Assembly: GCA_947095585.1 (NCBI GenBank)
Contig: OX352761.1
Span: forward strand, 61,766,882-61,830,881
Source of the DNA: Nephrocerus scutellatus
Lineage: Eukaryota > Arthropoda > Insecta > Diptera > Pipunculidae
Length of the DNA: 64,000 nucleotides
Direction of reading: 5' to 3'
This document shows positions 36,301-50,600 of the stretch, piece after piece. The translations under genes and the position numbers were made by a program. Below the pieces are notes generated by a model. It saw only the letters and a program-made list of their open reading frames with translations, did not search any database and was not told where the DNA came from. The first letter of the stretch is position 1, and every line of letters begins with the position of its first letter.

Positions 36301-39009
36301 TACGAATCCCTTGAGAAATGACTTGCTTCCAAAAATCCCAGACCCTATTGGCCAGATCCCAGAATTTCCATAGGAACAAGTCTAATAGTCACATATTAGT
36401 CCCACTTTCCGAGTTTCATACGAATCCCTTGAGAAATGGCTTGGTTCCAAAAATCCCAGACCCTATTGGCCAGATCCCAGAATTTCCATAGGAACAAGTC
36501 TTATAGTCACATATTAGTCCTACATTCCGAGTTTCATATGAAACCCTTGAAAATGGCTTGGTTCCAAAAATCCCAGACCCTATTGGCCAGATCCCAGAAT
36601 TTCCATAGGAACAAGTCTTATAGTCACATATTAGTCCTACATTCCGAGTTTCATATGAATCCCTTGAGAAATGGCTTGGTTCCAAAAATTCCAGACCCTA
36701 TTAGCCAGATCCCAGAATTTCCATAGGAACAAGTCTTATAGTCACATATTAGTCCTACCTTCCGAGTTTCATACGAATCCCTTGAGAAATGGCTTGGTTC
36801 CAAAAATTCCAGGCCCTATTGGCCAGATCCCAGAATTTCCATAGGAACAAGTATTATAGTCACATATTAGTCCTACATTCCGAGATTCATACGAATCCCT
36901 TGAGAAATGGCTTGGTTCTAAGAATCCCAGACCCTATTGGCCAGATCCCAGAATTTCCATAGGAACAAGTCTTATAGTCACGTATTAGTCCCACATTCCG
37001 AGTTTCATACGAATCCCTTGAGAAATGGCTTGGTTCCAAAAATCCCAGTCCCTATTGGCCAGATCCCAGAATTTCCATAGGAACAAGTCTTATAGTCACA
37101 TATTAGTCCTACATTCCGAGTTTCATACGAATCCCTTGAGAAATGGCTTGGTTCCAAAAATCCCAGGCCCTATTGGCCAGATCCCAGAATTTCCATAGGA
37201 AAAAGTCTTATAGTCACATATTAGTCCTACATTCCGAGTTTCATACGAATCCCTTGAGAAATGGCTTGGTTCCAAAAATCCCAGGCCCTATTGGCCAGAT
37301 CCCAGAATTTCCATAGGAAAAAGTCTTATAGTCACATATTAGTCCTACATTCCGAGTTTCATACGAATCCCTTGATAAATGGCTTGGTTCCAAAAATCCC
37401 AGGCCCTATTGGCCAGATCCCAGAATTTCCATAGGAACAGGTCTTATAGTCACATATTAGTCCCACATTCCGAGTTTCATACGAATCCCTTGAGAAATGG
37501 CTTGGTTCCAAAAATCCCAGACGCTATTGGCCAGATCCCAGAATATCCATAGGAACAAGTCTTATAGTCACATATTAGTCCTACATTCCGAGTTTCATAC
37601 GAATCCCTTGAGAAATGGCTTGGTTCCAAAAATCCCAGACCCTATTGGCCAGATCCCAGAATTTCCATAGGAACAAGTCTTTTAGTCACGTATTAGTCCC
37701 ACATTCCGAGTTTCATACGAATCCCTTGAGAAATGGCTTGGTTCCAAAAATCCCAGACCCTATTGGCCAGATCCCAGAATTTCCATAGGAACAGGTCTTA
37801 TAGTCACATATTAGTCCTACATTCCGAGTTTCATACGAATCCCTTGATAAATGGCTTGGTTCCAAAAATCCCAGGCCCTATTGGCCAGATCCCAGAATTT
37901 CCATAGGAACAGGTCTTATAGTCACATATTAGTCCCACATTCCGAGTTTCATACGAATCCCTTGAGAAATGGCTTGGTTCCAAAAATCCCAGACGCTATT
38001 GGCCAGATCCCAGAATATCCATAGGAACAAGTCTTATAGTCACATATTAGTCCTACATTCCGAGTTTCATACGAATCCCTTGAGAAATGGCTTGGTTCCA
38101 AAAATCCCAGACCCTATTGGCCAGATCCCAGAATTTCCATAGGAACAAGTCTTATAGTCACATATTAGTCCCACATTCCGAGTTTCATACGAATCCCTTG
38201 AGAAATGGCTTGGTTCCAAAAATCCCAGACCCTATTGGCCAGATCCCAGAATTTCCATAGGAACAAGTATTATAGTCACGTATTAGTCCCACATTCCGAG
38301 TTTCATACGAATCCCTTGAGAAATGACTTGCTTCCAAAAATCCCAGACCCTATTGGCCAGATCCCAGAATTTCCATAGGAACAAGTCTAATAGTCACATA
38401 TTAGTCCCACTTTCCGAGTTTCATACGAATCCCTTGAGAAATGGCTTGGTTCCAAAAATCCCAGACCCTATTGGCCAGATCCCAGAATTTCCATAGGAAC
38501 AAGTCTTATAGTCACATATTAGTCCTACATTCCGAGTTTCATATGAAACCCTTGAAAATGGCTTGGTTCCAAAAATCCCAGACCCTATTGGCCAGATCCT
38601 AGAATTTCCATAGGAACAAGTCTTATAGTCACATATTAGTCCTACATTCCGAGTTTCATATGAATCCCTTGAGAAATGGCTTGGTTCCAAAAATTCCAGA
38701 CCCTATTAGCCAGATCCCAGAATTTCCATAGGAACAAGTCTTATAGTCACATATTAGTCCTACATTCCGAGTTTCATACGAATCCCTTGAGAAATGGCTT
38801 GGTTCCAAAAATCCCAGGCCCTATTGGCCAGATCCCAGAATTTCCATAGGAACAAGTATTATAGTCACATATTAGTCCCACATTCCGAGTTTCATACGAA
38901 TCCCTTGAGAAATGGCTTGGTTCTAAGAATCCCCGACCCTATTGGCCAGATCCCAGAATTTCCATAGGAACAAGTCTTATAGTCACGTATTAGTCCCACA
39001 TTCCGAGTT

Positions 39010-41100
39010 TCATACGAATCCCTTGAGAAATGGCTTGGTTCCAAAAATCCCAGACCCTGTTGGCCAGATCCCAGAATTTCCATACGAACAAGTCTTATAG
39101 TCACATATTAGTCCTACATTCCGAGTTTCATACGAATCCCTTGAGAAATGGCTTGGTTCCAAAATTCCCAGACCCCAGAATTTCCATAGGAACAAGTCTA
39201 ATAGTCACATATTAGTCCCACATTCCGAGTTTCATACGAATCTCTTGAGAAATGGCTTGGTTCCAAAAATCCCAGACCCTATTGGCCAGATCCCAGTCCA
39301 TAGGAACAAGTCTTATAGTCACATATTAGTCCTACCTTCCGAGTTTCATACGAATCCCTTGAGAAATGGCTTGGTTCCAAAAATTCCAGGCCCTATTAGC
39401 CAGATCCCAGAATTTCCATAGGAACAAGTCTTATAGTAACATATTAGTCCTACATTCCGAGATTCATACGAATCCCTTGAGAAATGGCTTGGTTCCAAAA
39501 ATCCCAGGCCCTATTGGCCAGATCACAGAATTTCCATAGGAACAGGTCTTATAGTCACGTATTAGTCCCACATTCCGAGTTTCATACGAATCCCTTGATA
39601 AATGGCTTGGTTCCAAAAATCCCAGGCCCTATTGGCCAGATCCCAGAATTTCCATAGGAACAGGACTTATAGTCACATATTAGTCCTACCTTCCGAGTTT
39701 CATACGAATCCCTTGAGAAATGGCTTGGTTCCAAAAATTCCAGACCCTATTAGCCAGATCCCAGAATTTCCATAGGAACAAGTCTTATAGTCACATATTA
39801 GTCCTACATTCCGAGTTTCATACGAATCCCTTGAGAAATGGCTTGGTTCCAAAAATCCCAGGCCCTATTGGCCAGATCCCAGAATTTCCATAGGAACAAG
39901 TATTATAGTCACATATTAGTCCCACATTCCGAGTTTCATACGAATCCCATGAGAAATGGCTTGGTTCTAAGAATCCCAGACCCTATTGGCCAGATCCCAG
40001 AATTTCCATAGGAACAAGTCTTATAGTCACGTATTAGTCCCACATTTCGAGTTTCATACGAATCCCTTGAGAAATGGCTTGGTTCCAAAAATCCCAGACC
40101 CTATTGGCCAGATCCCAGAATTTCCATACGAACAAGTCTTATAGTCACATATTAGTCCTACATTCCGAGTTTCATACGAATCCCTTGAGAAATGGCTTGG
40201 TTCCAAAATTCCCAGACCCCAGAATTTCCATAGGAACAAGTCTAATAGTCACATATTAGTCCCACATTCCGAGTTTCATACGAATCTCTTGAGAAATGGC
40301 TTGGTTCCAAAAATCCCAGACCCTATTGGCCAGATCCCAGTCCATAGGAACAAGTCTTATAGTCACATATTAGTCCTACCTTCCGAGTTTCATACGAATC
40401 CCTTGAGAAATGGCTTGGTTCCAAAAATTCCAGGCCCTATTAGCCAGATCCCAGAATTTCCATAGGAACAAGTCTTATAGTAACATATTAGTCCTACATT
40501 CCGAGATTCATACGAATCCCTTGAGAAATGGCTTGGTTCCAAAAATCCCAGACCCTATTGGCCAGATCCCAGAATTTCCATAGGAACAAGTCTTATAGTC
40601 ACGTATTAGTCCCACATTCCGAGTTTCATACGAATCCCTTGAGAAATGGCTTGGTTCCAAAAATCCCAGACCCTATTGGCCAGATCCCAGAATTTCCATA
40701 GGAACAAGTCTTATAGTCACGTATTAGTCCCACATTCCGAGTTTCATACGAATCCCTTAAGAAATGGCTTGGTTCCAAAAATCCCAGTCCCTATTGGCCA
40801 GATCCCAGAATTTCCATAGGAACAAGTCTTATAGTCACATATTAGTCCTACATTCCGAGTTTCATACGAATCCCTTGAGAAATGGCTTGGTTCCAAAAAT
40901 CCCAGGCCCTATTGGCCAGATCCCAGAATTTCCATAGGAAATTCTTATAGTCACATATTAGTCCTACATTCCGAGTTTCATACGAATCCCTTGATAAATG
41001 GCTTGGTTCCAAAAATCCCAGGCCCTATTGGCCAGATCCCAGAATTTCCATAGGAACAGGTCTTATAGTCACATATTAGTCCCACATTCCGAGTTTCATA
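39010..41100 (+). repeat. 1044-bp, 9-monomer tandem duplication in B region
   Basis: The segment with CATACGAACAAG, the 104-bp monomer, the 114-bp monomer, CTACCTTCCG, ATTCCAGG/ATTAGCC and AGTAACATATT near 39030-39440 is repeated near 40074-40485, an offset of 1044 bp (9 x 118 minus 18). The tails then diverge: the first copy continues with AGATCACAGAA and GATAAATGG, the second with CACGTATT and CTTAAG/CAGTCCC monomers. Confidence 0.85.
40939..40952 (+). repeat. 2-bp deletion in a GGAAAAAGTC-class monomer
   Basis: The monomer start reads GGAAATTCTTATAG where the class normally reads GGAAAAAGTCTTATAG, a net loss of two bases. It explains the two extra missing bases in the 3383-bp offset between the B cassettes at 38.4 and 41.8 kb. 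I saw no second copy. Confidence 0.9.
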
Positions 41101-43339
41101 CGAATCCCTTGAGAAATGGCTTGGTTCCAAAAATCCCAGACGCTATTGGCCAGATCCCAGAATATCCATAGGAACAAGTCTTATAGTCACATATTAGTCC
41201 TACATTCCGAGTTTCATACGAATCCCTTGAGAAATGGCTTGGTTCCAAAAATCCCAGGCCCTATTGGCCAGATCCCAGAATTTCCATAGGAACAGGTCTT
41301 ATAGTCACATATTAGTCCCACATTCCGAGTTTCATACGAATCCCTTGAGAAATGGCTTGGTTCCAAAAATCCCAGACGCTATTGGCCAGATCCCAGAATA
41401 TCCATAGGAACAAGTCTTATAGTCACATATTAGTCCTACATTCCGAGTTTCATACGAATCCCTTGAGAAATGGCTTGGTTCCAAAAATCCCAGACCCTAT
41501 TGGCCAGATCCCAGAATTTCCATAGGAACAAGTCTTATAGTCACGTATTAGTCCCACATTCCGAGTTTCATACGAATCCCTTGAGAAATGGCTTGGTTCC
41601 AAAAATCCCAGACCCTATTGGCCAGATCCCAGAATTTCCATAGGAACAAGTATTATAGTCACGTATTAGTCCCACATTCCGAGTTTCATACGAATCCCTT
41701 GAGAAATGACTTGCTTCCAAAAATCCCAGACCCTATTGGCCAGATCCCAGAATTTCCATAGGAACAAGTCTAATAGTCACATATTAGTCCCACTTTCCGA
41801 GTTTCATACGAATCCCTTGAGAAATGGCTTGGTTCCAAAAATCCCAGACCCTATTGGCCAGATCCCAGAATTTCCATAGGAACAAGTCTTATAGTCACAT
41901 ATTAGTCCTACATTCCGAGTTTCATATGAAACCCTTGAAAATGGCTTGGTTCCAAAAATCCCAGACCCTATTGGCCAGATCCTAGAATTTCCATAGGAAC
42001 AAGTCTTATAGTCACATATTAGTCCTACATTCCGAGTTTCATATGAATCCCTTGAGAAATGGCTTGGTTCCAAAAATTCCAGACCCTATTAGCCAGATCC
42101 CAGAATTTCCATAGGAACAAGTCTTATAGTCACATATTAGTCCTACATTCCGAGTTTCATACGAATCCCTTGAGAAATGGCTTGGTTCCAAAAATCCCAG
42201 GCCCTATTGGCCAGATCCCAGAATTTCCATAGGAACAAGTATTATAGTCACATATTAGTCCCACATTCCGAGTTTCATACGAATCCCTTGAGAAATGGCT
42301 TGGTTCTAAGAATCCCAGACCCTATTGGCCAGATCCCAGAATTTCCATAGGAACAAGTCTTATAGTCACGTATTAGTCCCACATTCCGAGTTTCATACGA
42401 ATCCCTTGAGAAATGGCTTGTTTCCAAAAATCCCAGACCCTATTGGCCAGATCCCAGAATTTCCATACGAACAAGTCTTATAGTCACATATTAGTCCTAC
42501 ATTCCGAGTTTCATACGAATCCCTTGAGAAATGGCTTGGTTCCAAAATTCCCAGACCCCAGAATTTCCATAGGAACAAGTCTAATAGTCACATATTAGTC
42601 CCACATTCCGAGTTTCATACGAATCTCTTGACAAATGGCTTGGTTCCAAAAATCCCAGACCCTATTGGCCAGATCCCAGTCCATAGGAACAAGTCTTATA
42701 GTCACATATTAGTCCTACCTTCCGAGTTTCATACGAATCCCTTGAGAAATGGCTTGGTTCCAAAAATTCCAGGCCCTATTAGCCAGATCCCAGAATTTCC
42801 ATAGGAACAAGTCTTATAGTAACATATTAGTCCTACATTCCGAGATTCATACGAATCCCTTGAGAAATGGCTTGGTTCCAAAAATCCCAGGCCCTATTGG
42901 CCAGATTACAGAATTTCCATAGGAACAAGTCTTATAGTCACATATTAGTCCTACATTCCGAGATTCATACGAATCTCTTGAGAAATGGCTTGGTTCCAAA
43001 AATCCCAGACCCTATTGGCCAGATCCCAGACTTTCCATAGGAACAAGTCTTATAGTCACATATTAGTCCTACCTTCCGAGTTTCATACGAATCCCTTGAG
43101 AAATGGCTTGGTTCCAAAAATCCCAGGCCCTATTGGCCAGATCCCAGAATTTCCATAGGAACAAGTCTTATAGTCACATATTAGTCCTACATTCCGAGTT
43201 TCATACGAATCCCTTTAGAAATGGCTTGGTTCCAAAAATCCCAGACCCCAGAATTTCCATAGGAACAAGTCTAATAGTCACATATTAGTCCCACATTCCG
43301 AGTTTCACACGAATCTCTTGAGAAATGGCTTGGTTCCAA

Positions 43340-44850
43340 AAATCCCAGGCCCTATTGGCCAGATCCCAGAGTTTCCATAGGAACAAGTCTTATAGTCACA
43401 TATTAGTCCTACATTCCGAGTTTCATATGAATCCCTTGAGAAATGGCTTGGTTCCAAAAATCCCAGACCCTATTGGCCAGATCCCAGAATTTCCATAGGA
43501 ACAAGTCTTATAGTCACATATTAGTCCTACATTCCGAGTTTCATACGAATCCCTTGAGAAATGGCTTGGTTCCAAAAATCCCAGGCCCTATTGGCCAGAT
43601 CCCAGAATTTCTATAGGAAAAAGTCTTATAGTCACATATTAGTCGCACATTCCGAGTTTCATACGAATCCCTTGAGAAATGGCTTGGTTCCAAAAATCCC
43701 AGACCCTATTGGCCAGATCCCAGAATTTCCATAGGAACACGTCTTATAGTCACGTATTAGTCCCACATTCCGAGTTTCATACGAATCCCTTGAGAAATGG
43801 CTTGGTTCCAAAAATCCCAGGCCCTATTGGTCAGATCCCAGAATTTCCATAGGAACAAGTCTTATAGTCACATATTAGTCCTACATTCCGAGTTTCATAC
43901 GAATCCCTTGAGAAATGGCTTGGTTCCAAAAATCCCAGACCCTATTGGCCAGATCCCAGAATTTCCATAGGAACAAGTCTTATAGTCACATATTAGTCCT
44001 ACATTCCGAGTTTCATACGAATCCCTTGAGAAATGGCTTGGTTCCAAAAATCCCAAACCCTATTGGCCAGATCCCAGAATTACCATAGGAACAAGTCTTA
44101 TAGTCACATATTAGTCCCACATTTCGAGTTTCATAGGAATCCCTTGAGAAATGGCTTGTTTCCAAAAATCCCAGGCCCTATTGGCCAGATCCCAGAGTTT
44201 CCATAGGAACAAGTCTTATAGTCACATATTAGTCCTACATTCCGAGTTTCATATGAATCCCTTGAGAAATGGCTTGGTTCCAAAAACCCCAGACCCTATT
44301 GGCCAGATCCCAGAATTTCCATAGGAACAAGTCTTATAGTCACATATTAGTCCTACATTCCGAGTTTCATACGAATCCCTTGAGAAATGGCTTGGTGCCA
44401 AAAATTCCCAGGCCCTATTGGCCAGATCCCAGAATTTCCATAGCAACAAGTCGTATAGTCACATATTAGTCCTACATTCCGAGTTTCATAGGAATCCCTT
44501 GAGAAATGGCTTGGTTCCAAAAATCCCAGGCCCTATTGGCCAGATCCCAGAATTTCCATAGGAACAAGTCTTATAGTCACATATTAGTCGCACATTCCGA
44601 GTTTCATACGAATCCCTTGAGAAATGGCTTGGTTCCAAAAATCCCAGACCCTATTGGCCAGATCCCAGAACTTCCATAGGAACAAGTCTTATAGTCACGT
44701 ATTAGTCCCACATTCCGAGTTTCATACGAATCCCTTGAGAAATGGCTTGGTTCCAAAAATCCCAGACCCTATTGGCCAGATCCCAGAATTTCCATAGGAA
44801 CAAGTCTTATAGTCACGTATTAGTCCCACATTCCGAGTTTCATACGAATC
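43340..44850 (+). repeat. A-type satellite block
   Basis: A-class monomers follow in order: CAGAGTTTCC, TATGAATCC, TTCTATAGGAAAAAG with GTCGCAC, AACACGTC, ATTGGTCAG, CCCAAACCC, TTGTTTCC and the 119-bp monomer near 44404. The last carries extra local changes (AAAAACCCCAG, GGTGCCAAAAATT, CATAGCAACAAG, AGTCGTATAG). The junction with the upstream B region falls near 43330-43360, where an AATCTCTTGAG monomer continues with A-type CAGAGTTTCC, so it is a clean in-phase recombination junction. Confidence 0.82.
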
Positions 44851-46030
44851 CCTTAAGAAATGGCTTGGTTCCAAAAATCCCAGTCCCTATTGGCCAGATC
44901 CCAGAATTTCCATAGGAACAAGTCTTATAGTCACATATTAGTCCTACATTCCGAGTTTCATACGAATCCCTTGAGAAATGGCTTGGTTCCAAAAATCCCA
45001 GGCCCTATTGGCCAGATCCCAGAATTTCCATAGGAAAAAGTCTTATAGTCACATATTAGTCCTACATTCCGAGTTTCATACGAATCCCTTGATAAATGGC
45101 TTGGTTCCAAAAATCCCAGGCCCTATTGGCCAGATCCCAGAATTTCCATAGGAACAGGTCTTATAGTCACATATTAGTCCCACATTCCGAGTTTCATACG
45201 AATCCCTTGAGAAATGGCTTGGTTCCAAAAATCCCAGACGCTATTGGCCAGATCCCAGAATATCCATAGGAACAAGTCTTATAGTCACATATTAGTCCTA
45301 CATTCCGAGTTTCATACGAATCCCTTGAGAAATGGCTTGGTTCCAAAAATCCCAGACCCTATTGGCCAGATCCCAGAATTTCCTTAGGAACAAGTCTTAT
45401 AGTCACGTATTAGTCCCACATTCCGAGTTTCATACGAATCCCTTGAGAAATGGCTTGGTTCCAAAAATCCCAGACCCTATTGGCCAGATCCCATAATTTC
45501 CATAGGAACAGGTCTTATAGTCACATATTAGTCCTACATTCCGAGTTTCATACGAATCCCTTGATAAATGGCTTGGTTCCAAAAATCCCAGGCCCTATTG
45601 GCCAGATCCCAGAATTTCCATAGGAACAGGTCTTATAGTCACATATTAGTCCCACATTCCAAGTTTCATACGAATCCCTTGAGAAATGGCTTGGTTCCAA
45701 AAATCCCAGACGCTATTGGCCAGATCCCAGAATATCCATAGGAACAAGTCTTATAGTCACATATTAGTCCTACATTCCGAGTTTCATACGAATCCCTTGA
45801 GAAATGGCTTGGTTCCAAAAATCCCAGACCCTATTGGCCAGATCCCAGAATTTCCATAGGAACAAGTCTTATAGTCACGTATTAGTCCCACATTCCGAGT
45901 TTCATACGAATCCCTTGAGAAATGGCTTGGTTCCAAAAATCCCAGACCCTATTGGCCAGATCCCAGAATTTCCATAGGAACAAGTATTATACTCACGTAT
46001 AAGTCCCACATTCCGAGTTTCATACGAATC
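44850..46030 (+). repeat. C-type satellite block
   Basis: CTTAAG/CAGTCCC, GGAAAAAGTC, GATAAATGG, AACAGGTC, ACGCTATTGG/ATATCC and CACGTATT monomers are followed by a second GATAAATGG series, in the standard order. Scattered single changes (TTCCTTAGG near 45384, CCCATAATTT near 45490, TATACTCACGTATAAG near 45988) mark this copy as individually mutated. Confidence 0.8.
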
Positions 46031-46740
46031 CCTTGAGAAATGACTTGCTTCCAAAAATCCCAGACCCTATTGGCCAGATCCCAGAATTTCCATAGGAACA
46101 AGTCTAATAGTCACATATTAGTCCCACTTTCCGAGTTTCATACAAAGCCCTTGAGAAATGGCTTGGTTCCAAAAATCCCAGACCCTATTGGCCAGATCCC
46201 AGAATTTCCATAGGAACAAGTCTTATAGTCACATATTAGTCCTACATTCCGAGTTTCATATGAAACCCTTGAAAATGGCTTGGTTCCAAAAATCCCAGAC
46301 CCTATTGGCCAGATCCCAGAATTTCCATAGGAACAAGTCTTATAGTCACATATTAGTCCTACATTCCGAGTTTCATATGAATCCCTTGAGAAATGGCTTG
46401 GTTCCAAAAATTCCAGACCCTATTAGCCAGATCCCAGAATTTCCATAGGAACAAGTCTTATAGTCACATATTAGTCCTACATTCCGAGTTTCATACGAAT
46501 CCCTTGAGAAATGGCTTGGTTCCAAAAATCCCAGGCCCTATTGGCCAGATCCCAGAATTTCCATAGGAACAAGTATTATAGTCACATATTAGTCCCACAT
46601 TCCGAGTTTCATACGAATCCCTTGAGAAATGGCTTGGTTCTAAGAATCCCAGACCCTATTGGCCAGATCCCAGAATTTCCATAGGAACAAGTCTTATAGT
46701 CACGTATTAGTCCCACATTCCGAGTTTCATACGAATCCCT
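46030..46740 (+). repeat. Short B-type block ending at GGTTCTAAGAATCC
   Basis: The block contains GACTTGCTTCC, CACTTTCCGAG, the 117-bp monomer, ATTCCAGACCC/ATTAGCC, AGTATTATAG and GGTTCTAAGAATCC, then stops before the 104/114-bp pair and continues in A-type CCCAAACCC DNA at about 46.75 kb. Compared with the block at 49.4-50.6 kb the 3' half is absent. Confidence 0.82.
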
Positions 46741-48270
46741 TGAGAAATGGCTTGGTTCCAAAAATCCCAAACCCTATTGGCCAGATCCCAGAATTACCAT
46801 AGGAACAAGTCTTATAGTCACATATTAGTCCCACATTTCGAGTTTCATAGGAATCCCTTGAGAAATGGCTTGTTTCCAAAAATCCCAGGCCCTATTGGCC
46901 AGATCCCAGAGTTTCCATAGGAACAAGTCTTATAGTCACATATTAGTCCTACATTCCGAGTTTCATATGAATCCCTTGAGAAATGGCTTGGTTCCAAAAA
47001 TCCCAGACCCTATTGGCCAGATCCCAGAATTTCTATAGGAAAAAGTCTTATAGTCACATATTAGTCGCACATTCCGAGTTTCATACGAATCCCTTGAGAA
47101 ATGGCTTGGTTCCAAAAATCCCAGACCCTATTGGCCAGATCCCAGAATTTCCATAGGAACACGTCTTATAGTCACGTATTAGTCCCACATTCCGAGTTTC
47201 ATACGAATCCCTTGAGAAATGGCTTGGTTCCAAAAATCCCAGGCCCTATTGGTCAGATCCCAGAATTTCCATAGGAACAAGTCTTATAGTCACATATTAG
47301 TCCTACATTCCGAGTTTCATACGAATCCCTTGAGAAATGGCTTGGTTCCAAAAATCCCAGACCCTATTGACCAGATCCCAGAATTTCCATAGGAACAAGT
47401 CTTATAGTCACATATTAGTCCTACATTCCGAGTTTCATACGAATCCCTCGAGAAATGGCTTGGTTCCAAAAATCCCAAACCCTATTGGCCAGATCCCAGA
47501 ATTACCATAGGAACAAGTCTTATAGTCACATATTAGTCCCACATTTCGAGTTTCATAGGAATCCCTTGAGAAATGGCTTGTTTCCAAAAATCCCAGGCCC
47601 TATTGGCCAGATCCCAGAGTTTCCATAGGAACAAGTCTTATAGTCACATATTAGTCCTACATTCCGAGTTTCATATGAATCCCTTGAGAAATGGCTTGGT
47701 TCCAAAAATCCCAGACCCTATTGGCCAGATCCCAGAATTTCCATAGGAACAAGTCTTATAGTCACATATTAGTCCTACATTCCGAGTTTCATACGAATCC
47801 CTTGAGAAATGGCTTGGTTCCAAAAATTCCCAGGCCCTATTGGCCAGATCCCAGAATTTCCACAGGAACAAGTCTTATAGTCACATATTAGTCCTACATT
47901 CCGAGTTTCATAGGAATCCCTTGAGAAATGGCTTGGTTCCAAAAATCCCAGGCCCTATTGGCCAGATCCCAGAATTTCCATAGGAACAAGTCTTATAGTC
48001 ACATATTAGTCGCACATTCCGAGTTTCATACGAATCCCTTGAGAAATGGCTTGGTTCCAAAAATCCCACACCCTATTGGCCAGATCCCAGAACTTCCATA
48101 GGAACAAGTCTTATAATCACGTATTAGTCCCACATTCCGAGTTTCATACGAATCCCTTGAGAAATGGCTTGGTTCCAAAAATCCCAGACCCTATTGGCCA
48201 GATCCCAGAATTTCCATAGGAACAAGTCTTATAGTCACGTATTAGTCCCACATTCCGAGTTTCATACGAA
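46740..48270 (+). repeat. A-type satellite block
   Basis: The order CCCAAACCC/GAATTACC, TTGTTTCC, CAGAGTTTCC, TATGAATCC, GTCGCAC, AACACGTC, ATTGGTCAG, CCCAAACCC, TTGTTTCC is followed by the 119-bp monomer near 47826. That monomer lies 3422 bp (29 x 118) downstream of the equivalent one at 44404, so this begins a second A-C-B cycle. Local variants include ATTGACCAG near 47369 and CCCTCGAG near 47446. Confidence 0.82.
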
Positions 48271-49330
48271 TCCCTTAAGAAATGGCTTGGTTCCAAAAAT
48301 CCCAGTCCCTATTGGCCAGATCCCAGAATTTCCATAGGAACAAGTCTTATAGTCACATATTAGTCCTACATTCCGAGTTTCATACGAATCCCTTGAGAAA
48401 TGGCTTGGTTCCAAAAATCCCAGGCCCTATTGGCCAGATCCCAGAATTTCCATAGGAAAAAGTCTTATAGTCACATATTAGTCCTACTTTCCGAGTTTCA
48501 TACGAATCCCTTGATAAATGGCTTGGTTCCAAAAATCCCAGGCCCTATTGGCCAGATCCCAGAATTTCCATAGGAACAGGTCTTATAGTCACATATTAGT
48601 CCCACATTCCGAGTTTCATACGAATCCCTTGAGAAATGGCTTGGTTCCAAAAATCCCAGACGCTATTGGCCAGATCCCAGAATATCCATAGGAACAAGTC
48701 TTATAGTCACATATTAGTCCTACATTCCGAGTTTCATACGAATCCCTTGAGAAATGGCTTGGTTCCAAAAATCCCAGACCCTATTGGCCAGATCCCAGAA
48801 TTTCCATAGGAACAAGTCTTATAGTCACGTATTAGTCCCACATTCCGAGTTTCATACGAATCCCTTGAGAAATGGCTTGGTTCCAAAAATCCCAGACCCT
48901 ATTGGCCAGATCCCAGAATTTCCATAGGAACAGGTCTTATAGTCACATATTAGTCCTACATTCCGAGTTTCATACGAATCCCTTGATAAATGGCTTGGTT
49001 CCAAAAATCCCAGGCTCTATTGGCCAGATCCCAGTATTTCCATAGGAACAGGTCTTATAGTCACATATTAGTCCCACATTCCGAGTTTCATACGAATCCC
49101 TTGAGAAATGGCTTGGTTCCAAAAATCCCAGACGCTATTGGCCAGATCCCAGAATATCCATAGGAACAAGTCTTATAGTCACATATTAGTCCTACATTCC
49201 GAGTTTCATACGAATCCCTTGAGAAATGGCTTGGTTCCAAAAATCCCAGACCCTATTGGCCAGATCCCAGAATTTCCATAGGAACAAGTCTTATAGTCAC
49301 GTATTAGTCCCACATTCCGAGTTTCATACG
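48270..49330 (+). repeat. C-type satellite block
   Basis: The standard C order is present, with two GATAAATGG to ACGCTATTGG series. Compared with 44.85-46.03 kb it is one monomer shorter: the AGTATTATAG monomer that precedes GACTTGCTTCC there is missing here. This accounts for the 3304-bp rather than 3422-bp offset between the following B cassettes. Confidence 0.8.
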
Positions 49331-50600
49331 AATCCCTTGAGAAATGACGTGCTTCCAAAAATCCCAGACCCTATTGGCCAGATCCCAGAATTTCCATAGG
49401 AACAAGTCTAATAGTCACATATTAGTCCCACTTTCCGAGTTTCATACGAATCCCTTGAGAAATGGCTTGGTTCCAAAAATCCCAGACCCTATTGGCCAGA
49501 TCCCAGAATTTCCATAGGAACAAGTCTTATAGTCAAATATTAGTCCTACATTCCGAGTTTCATATGAAACCCTTGAAAATGGCTTGGTTCCAAAAATCCC
49601 AGATCCTATTGGCCAGATCCCAGAATTTCCATAGGAACAAGTCTTATAGTCACATATTAGTCCTACATTCCGAGTTTCATATGAATCCCTTGAGAAATGG
49701 CTTGGTTCCAAAAATTCCAGACCCTATTAGCCAGATCCCAGAATTTCCATAGGAACAAGTCTTATAGTCACATATTAGTCCTACATTCCGAGTTTCATAC
49801 GAATCCCTTGAGAAATGGCTTGGTTCCAAAAATCCCAGGCCCTATTGGCCAGATCCCAGAATTTCCATAGGAACAAGTATTATAGTCACATATTAGTCCC
49901 ACATTCCGAGTTTCATACGAATCCCTTGAGAAATGGCTTGGTTCTAAGAATCCCAGACCCTATTGGCCAGATCCCAGAATTTCCATAGGAACAAGTCTTA
50001 TAGTCACGTATTAGTCCCACATTCCGAGTTTCATACGAATCCCTTGAGAAATGGCTTGGTTCCAAAAATCCCAGACCCTATTGGCCAGATCCCAGAATTT
50101 CCATACGAACAAGTCTTATAGTCACATATTAGTCCTACATTCCGAGTTTCATACGAATCCCTTGAGAAATGGCTTGGTTCCAAAATTCCCAGACCCCAGA
50201 ATTTCCATAGGAACAAGTCTAATAGTCACATATTAGTCCCACATTCCGAGTTTCATACGAATCTCTTGAGAAATGGCTTGGTTCCAAAAATCCCAGACCC
50301 TATTGGCCAGATCCCAGTCCATAGGAACAAGTCTTATAGTCACATATTAGTCCCACATTCCGAGTTTCATACGAATCCCTTGAGAAATGGCTTGGTTCCA
50401 AAAATCCCAGGCCCTATTGGCCAGATCCCAGAATTTCCATAGGAACAAGTCTTATAGTCACATATTAGTCCTACATTCCGAGTTTCATACGAATCCCTTT
50501 AGACATGGCTTGGTTCCAAAAATCCCAGACCCCAGAATTTCCATAGGAACAAGTCTAATAGTCACATATTAGTCCCACATTCCGAGTTTCACACGAATCT
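49330..50600 (+). repeat. B-type satellite block
   Basis: A full-length B cassette begins with GACGTGCTTCC (a T-to-G change relative to GACTTGC) and runs through the 117-bp monomer, GGTTCTAAGAATCC, the 104-bp and 114-bp monomers and a second 104-bp monomer preceded by CTTTAGACATGG. It passes into A-type DNA near 50.6 kb, where an AATCTCTTGAG monomer continues as the TATGAATCC/119-bp series. Private changes AGTCAAATATT and CAGATCCTATTGG are seen near 49533 and 49600. Confidence 0.82.

Larger units (their letters stand above)
36300..43340 (+). repeat. B/C-type alternating satellite region
   Basis: B cassettes start near 36320, 38323 and 41707. The 36.4 and 38.4 kb copies are 2005 bp apart (17 x 118 minus 1); the 38.4 and 41.8 kb copies are 3383 bp apart (29 x 118 minus 39). 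Two adjacent GGAAAAAGTC monomers lie at about 37199 and 37317, a single-monomer duplication. The copies at 38.5, 41.9 and also 22.3 kb share GATCCTAGAATTT in the same monomer, linking these B cassettes to one another. Confidence 0.82.
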